In this document: positions 4,607-7,585 of the stretch, piece by piece
Position numbering within the stretch: position 1 is the first letter of the stretch
How the letters are laid out: the number at the start of each line of letters is the position of its first letter
Assembly (NCBI GenBank): GCA_964591605.1
Contig: CAZQEN010000367.1
Coordinates: 1-7,585, forward strand
Direction of reading: 5' to 3'
DNA: 7,585 bases
Origin: CAYLLT01 sp964591605
Lineage (GTDB): Bacteria > Planctomycetota > Phycisphaerae > UBA1845 > PWPN01
Position numbers and translations under genes: made by a program
The notes under the pieces: model-generated
What the model was told of the DNA's origin: nothing
Seen by the model: the letters and a program-made list of their open reading frames with translations, nothing else
Databases searched by the model: none

Positions 4607-6379
4607 ATGCGATTGGTTATCATCGGCACGTCGATTCTGGCCGTCCTGCTGTGTGAATCCGCCGCCATGGCCCAGCGCTGCGCGGGGGCGACGGGGGATC
4701 CCAATGCGATCGTGATGTGCGAGGATTTCGACCGGTATTGTGACCCGCCGCCGGCCGACCCCACGCAGGCGTGCAACTGCCGGACTCAGGACCCGGACAT
4801 GACCTATCCACCCGGCACGGATACCAACTCGTTCTACTACACCTGGCCACCGATTACCTGCGCGGGAAGCGGACCTTACGCGAGGTCCATTGACACCCTG
4901 TACGCCTGGCGGGCCAGCGGCGACACCGAATCATGGAAGTGTCACAAAGACGCTGATGCGATCCAGGGTTACGGCCTCCGCGTGTATCAGCAGGACAGCA
5001 CCGGGGTGGCCGTCTACCATCATGAACGCGACATCACCGCGCTCATTCAGAACAACCCGCGAAACACCGTGCATCAGTATGCACGCATCAACGGCGGCGG
5101 CAGCATCAGCGTCCCCGTCAACCCGGACAGCACGATTCCCCCCGACTACGTGGACTCGTTCAACAGCCTGCTGCGTCCGGATGCACTGAAGGGGCGGTTC
5201 CTGCTGTACCTGCCGGGCGGGGGCGCCCATTCGAACATGGTCTTCTACGTCGAACTCTATCTGGACGAAGATCGGGCCCCGTTCAACTGGACGACGGTGT
5301 ACTGTCCGGCCGCCGGCACGCGCGGGACCATTTCTCAGCCCCGGCTCAGCGTGAGCGACGGCCAGGTTCACGCCAGCTTCGCGCTGGGACTCATCGCCAC
5401 CATGGACCGGAACCCCTGCGACCTGGACACCGGGTGGAAGCCGACGAGCTGGCATCTGGCGGTGTATGACGGGCTATACTGGAACATCTTCGATTATCAC
5501 TGGTCCAGCACCGGCAGCCCACCGAATTTCGGCATACCGTCCGTGACTCCGGAACACGGGGCCGACCTGCAGCCCAAGGACGGCTGGAATACCGTCTCCT
5601 TCGCGATCGGCGCCGATGCCATCGAAGTCCGTTTGAGCAATTCGTGGAGTTCGCAGAATTACGCCGGTAACGGCGGACCGAATCCCAATCCGTACTGCGT
5701 GGCCCGGGTGCCGCGAGAGTACAAGGGCCCCTTCAACAAGGTGGCCATCGGGCCGAACAAGGGTCTCGACATCGGCACGCCGACGTGCGACGACTATGGC
5801 CCGGTCGGCGCGCCCAATCTCCGATGCACCGGCGGCTCCGCCGGCATGCCGCTCTGGAACGGAGCCAGCAGCCCCAACCCGACGTATCAGAAGGCGTGCA
5901 CGACGGCCGCCGACTGCCCGGCCTCAGTCTCGACGGTATGTCCTCTGACCGAGGCCGGCAACGACCTGTACATGGACGAGCTGGCCCTGTGGGACGGCGT
6001 GTTCCAGGATACCGTTCCAGGCTCCTGTTGCCAGCAGAACGGCGAGTGCATCGTGACCACCCAGGAAGCGTGCACCGCGGCCAGCGGGACCTGGGGCGGA
6101 CTGGGGACCGACTGCTCGCAGGTGACCTGCTGCCCGCACGGCCAATACGTGTGGGCCGACCACGACGCCGACGGCGACGTGGACCTGGTAGACTTCTCTG
6201 CGTTCCAGATCTGTTACACCGGTTCGGCAGGAGGCGTACCCGCCGGATGTGAATGCTTCAACCGCGATGCGGTGCCCGACAACGATATCGACGGCGACGA
6301 CTTCGTCGCGTTCACGAACTGCGTGAGCGGGCCGTCGGTTCCGTGGACTGCGGGGAGCACGCCCTTCTGCGTGCCGTGA
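4607..6379 (+). CDS. Secreted cysteine-rich protein with dockerin-like C-terminus
   Basis: A 590-residue exported protein with ribosome site GAGGAG six bases before the ATG. Residues 1-22 are a signal peptide ending Ala-Met-Ala. The large N-terminal region (about 24-465) opens with VMCEDFDRYC and closes with DLYMDELALWDGVFQ; its alternating beta pattern and the closing Tyr/Asp-Glu/Leu-Trp motif suggest a LamG/concanavalin-like jelly roll, a tentative reading. Residues 474-509 form a small disulphide module (Cys474, 475, 481, 489, 503, 508, 509, with GTWGG between) seen often in planctomycete secreted proteins. Residues 518-569 are a dockerin-like pair of calcium loops: the first has Asp at 518, 520, 522, 524, 526 and 529 (all ligand positions), followed by FSAF; the second (554-565) has Val at the third ligand position, so it is degenerate. 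A role in binding extracellular partners or polysaccharide is inferred. No catalytic motif was recognised. Confidence 0.9.
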   Translation: MRLVIIGTSILAVLLCESAAMAQRCAGATGDPNAIVMCEDFDRYCDPPPADPTQACNCRTQDPDMTYPPGTDTNSFYYTWPPITCAGSGPYARSIDTLYAWRASGDTESWKCHKDADAIQGYGLRVYQQDSTGVAVYHHERDITALIQNNPRNTVHQYARINGGGSISVPVNPDSTIPPDYVDSFNSLLRPDALKGRFLLYLPGGGAHSNMVFYVELYLDEDRAPFNWTTVYCPAAGTRGTISQPRLSVSDGQVHASFALGLIATMDRNPCDLDTGWKPTSWHLAVYDGLYWNIFDYHWSSTGSPPNFGIPSVTPEHGADLQPKDGWNTVSFAIGADAIEVRLSNSWSSQNYAGNGGPNPNPYCVARVPREYKGPFNKVAIGPNKGLDIGTPTCDDYGPVGAPNLRCTGGSAGMPLWNGASSPNPTYQKACTTAADCPASVSTVCPLTEAGNDLYMDELALWDGVFQDTVPGSCCQQNGECIVTTQEACTAASGTWGGLGTDCSQVTCCPHGQYVWADHDADGDVDLVDFSAFQICYTGSAGGVPAGCECFNRDAVPDNDIDGDDFVAFTNCVSGPSVPWTAGSTPFCVP

Positions 6380-6392
6380 GTGAGTGAATGAG
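6377..6392 (+). repeat. TGAG tandem giving stop codons in all three frames
   Basis: The stop codon of the dockerin-like gene is the first unit of a short tetranucleotide run, TGAGTGAGTGAATGAG. Because the unit is four bases long, TGA occurs at 6377, 6381, 6385 and 6389, closing all three plus-strand frames plus an in-frame backup. It may be chance or a safeguard against readthrough into the convergent gene. Confidence 0.6.
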
Positions 6393-6394
6393 TG

Positions 6395-6425
6395 GGGCCA
6401 GCCAGGCGGCTCAGGGAGCCGGCCC
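6395..6425. terminator. Weak hairpin between convergent genes
   Basis: CGGCTC (6407-6412) pairs with GAGCCG (6416-6421) across a three-base loop, and GGGC (6395-6398) can pair with GCCC (6422-6425) below an internal bulge. The hairpin covers the last codons of the Kelch gene and the 31-bp gap, a natural place for a shared terminator of the two convergent genes. No U-tract follows on either strand, so termination is uncertain. Confidence 0.28.
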
Positions 6426-7451
6426 GCTGCGCACGAGCTTCCATACGTCCGGCGTCATGTTGTTGCCGGCGACGATCCACAGCGCGCCGCGGTGAACGAA
6501 CACGCTGGCCGCGTGCCGCGGGGCCCAGGTTGTGCCGGGCAGTTCCTGCCAGCGGATGCCATCGGACGAGAACCACACGTCGGCTCGATTGGACTGGTTC
6601 CAGCCCTCGAGTACCCACATGCCCCCGTCGAACACGGCCACGTCGTGATACTGGCGCGGCGCCCAGGGCGCGTGCTCGAGGTGGCGCTCCCAGTGCAGTC
6701 CGTCGGCCGTGCTCCAGACGTCGTTGTAGAAGCGACGGGGTGAATCGGGCGTATCGTACGTTCCGCCGCCCAGCAGCCAGATCCGGCCGTTGAATACCAC
6801 GCTCCCGCCGATCATGCCGCGGGGCGCCCACGGGGCGTGCTCTGTCACCCGCGTCCAGCGTGCGCCGTCCCGGGAGCACCAGACGTCGTTGTAGAAGACT
6901 TCCGGAGCGGCGGCGAACTGCGGCAGCGTCTGGCCCCCCATGACCCAGATGTGGTCGTTGAAGGCCACCGTGTAGTGCAGGACCCGCGGGGCCCAGGGGA
7001 CATTCGCGGCGGCCCGCTTCCACTCGAGCCCATCCCGGCTTGACCAGACATCGTTCTGGTAGTGCTTCTGGATGGGATCGCCGCCGACGATCCACATTCG
7101 ATCGCGATGCACCACGTATCCGGCCGTGTGCCGCCCTTCCCACGGGGCGCGCGGGTTGACCAGCGTCCATTCCAGCCCATCAGGTGAAGACCACACCTCG
7201 CTGTTGCAGGTCTGGGGAAAGTGGATCTTGTCTTGCGGGTTCCAGCCGCCCAGGAGCCACATGCGGCCGTCGAAGACCAGCGCCCCCGCACCGTCACGGG
7301 GTGCGAAGGGGGCGCTGCGGTGAACCTGCCTCCACTCGTACTCACGTCCGGCCGGAGGAGTCATCGACGTCGCAGGGTGGCTGGTCGGCCCGGTGGCCGG
7401 GGCAGACCCTGCGACGGCAACCCACATCATGAAAAGCACCCATCCCGGCAT
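6411..7451 (-). CDS. Exported six-repeat Kelch-type beta-propeller protein
   Basis: A 346-residue protein with a signal peptide (MPGWVLFMMWVAVAGSAPAT), a short Thr/Pro linker to about residue 35, then six consecutive Kelch-like repeats filling the rest. Each repeat reads roughly 'APW-x-PR ... hydrophobic strand ... GG ... D-V-W-x-S-x-DG-x-x-W'. The diglycines are at 68-69, 123-124, 172-173 and 228-229; repeats five and six have Glu-Gly (282-283) and Ala-Gly (328-329) instead. The Asp/Glu-Val-Trp motif recurs at 85, 134, 189, 244, 291 and 335. Six repeats fit a complete propeller, as in galactose-oxidase-like and other Kelch proteins, but the Tyr/Cys/His copper ligands of galactose oxidase are not apparent, so a binding rather than oxidase role is inferred. 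The start at 7451 has AGGAG seven bases upstream; the frame continues 29 codons further upstream without a ribosome site. Ligand unknown. Confidence 0.9.
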   Translation of the reverse strand: MPGWVLFMMWVAVAGSAPATGPTSHPATSMTPPAGREYEWRQVHRSAPFAPRDGAGALVFDGRMWLLGGWNPQDKIHFPQTCNSEVWSSPDGLEWTLVNPRAPWEGRHTAGYVVHRDRMWIVGGDPIQKHYQNDVWSSRDGLEWKRAAANVPWAPRVLHYTVAFNDHIWVMGGQTLPQFAAAPEVFYNDVWCSRDGARWTRVTEHAPWAPRGMIGGSVVFNGRIWLLGGGTYDTPDSPRRFYNDVWSTADGLHWERHLEHAPWAPRQYHDVAVFDGGMWVLEGWNQSNRADVWFSSDGIRWQELPGTTWAPRHAASVFVHRGALWIVAGNNMTPDVWKLVRSGPAP

Positions 7452-7585
7452 GTGACATCTCCTGGCTCGGACCATTCTCGCCCGGATGTGCCGCTCAGCC
7501 AACCGACCATCGGTCCCTGACCGGTGCGACGGGTGCATCCAGAATTCAGTGGCATGCGGGCGGGATGGGGTCGCCGCGGCGGCCA
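7452..7585. other. Upstream region of the Kelch gene
   Basis: This stretch holds the Kelch ribosome site (AGGAG on the minus strand at about 7459-7463) and short inverted repeats (ACCGA/TCGGT at 7502-7514 and CGGTC/GACCG at 7511-7523) that overlap and could be a small operator. No convincing -10/-35 pair was found. The window ends before any further gene begins. Confidence 0.35.

Noticed and set aside
4607..4690. Lipoprotein signal in the dockerin-like protein (Cys16)
   Set aside because: The residues before Cys16 (VLL) do not form a lipobox, and a better cleavage site (Ala-Met-Ala, residue 22) follows.
6214..7170. 318-codon minus-strand frame
   Set aside because: It overlaps the Kelch gene in a different frame and the end of the dockerin-like gene; the translation is dominated by Arg/Ala/Gly with no motif, while the Kelch frame shows six clear repeats.
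6411..7451. Galactose oxidase activity for the Kelch protein
   Set aside because: The repeat architecture is shared with many binding proteins, and the Cys-Tyr cross-link and His ligands expected of the enzyme are not evident.
1..7585. CRISPR array, mobile element or tRNA
   Set aside because: No regularly spaced direct repeats, transposase or integrase motifs, terminal inverted repeats or cloverleaf-forming sequence were seen on either strand by eye.

Overview
The window reads as chromosomal DNA from a high-GC bacterium of the Planctomycetota, most likely near the Phycisphaerae. This is an inference from protein style. It carries a PEP-CTERM surface protein, a secreted cysteine-rich protein ending in a dockerin-like Asp-rich calcium-loop pair, an exported Kelch-type propeller, and an AraC regulator with an N-terminal cysteine cluster. 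No rRNA, tRNA, transposase, integrase, CRISPR array or phage gene was seen.

Layout from left to right. Positions 1-203 hold no convincing gene but contain a perfect 22-bp palindrome and a second stem-loop. A short TPR protein (204-584, minus) follows. Positions 585-1154 are mostly non-coding, with one possible 47-residue single-pass membrane peptide (865-1008, minus) and a 12-bp inverted repeat just past the end of the AraC-family regulator (1155-2150, minus). A 447-bp gap (2151-2597) holds a candidate AraC promoter, a small palindrome, and a strong stem-loop that probably terminates the next gene. That gene is a PEP-CTERM protein with HAF-like repeats (2598-3944, minus). A 662-bp divergent intergenic region (3945-4606) separates it from the secreted dockerin-like protein (4607-6379, plus). 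The latter converges, with a 31-bp gap, on a six-repeat Kelch protein (6411-7451, minus). The last 134 bp are upstream of the Kelch gene.

There is no sign of a shared operon. Every minus-strand gene has its own leader, and hairpins separate several units. The common theme is the cell envelope or exterior: three of the five confident genes encode exported proteins, each with a clear signal peptide. The AraC regulator may control something nearby, but nothing in the sequence ties it to a target. The sorting enzyme (exosortase) and any cohesin partner are not in the window.

Starts were moved inward from the longest reading frame wherever a clear Shine-Dalgarno sequence and signal peptide demanded it (TPR, PEP-CTERM, Kelch, AraC). 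I did not find a convincing new multi-gene system. The most unusual items are the CxxCxxC cluster in the regulator, the structured divergent promoter region, and the strongly palindromic non-coding spots.
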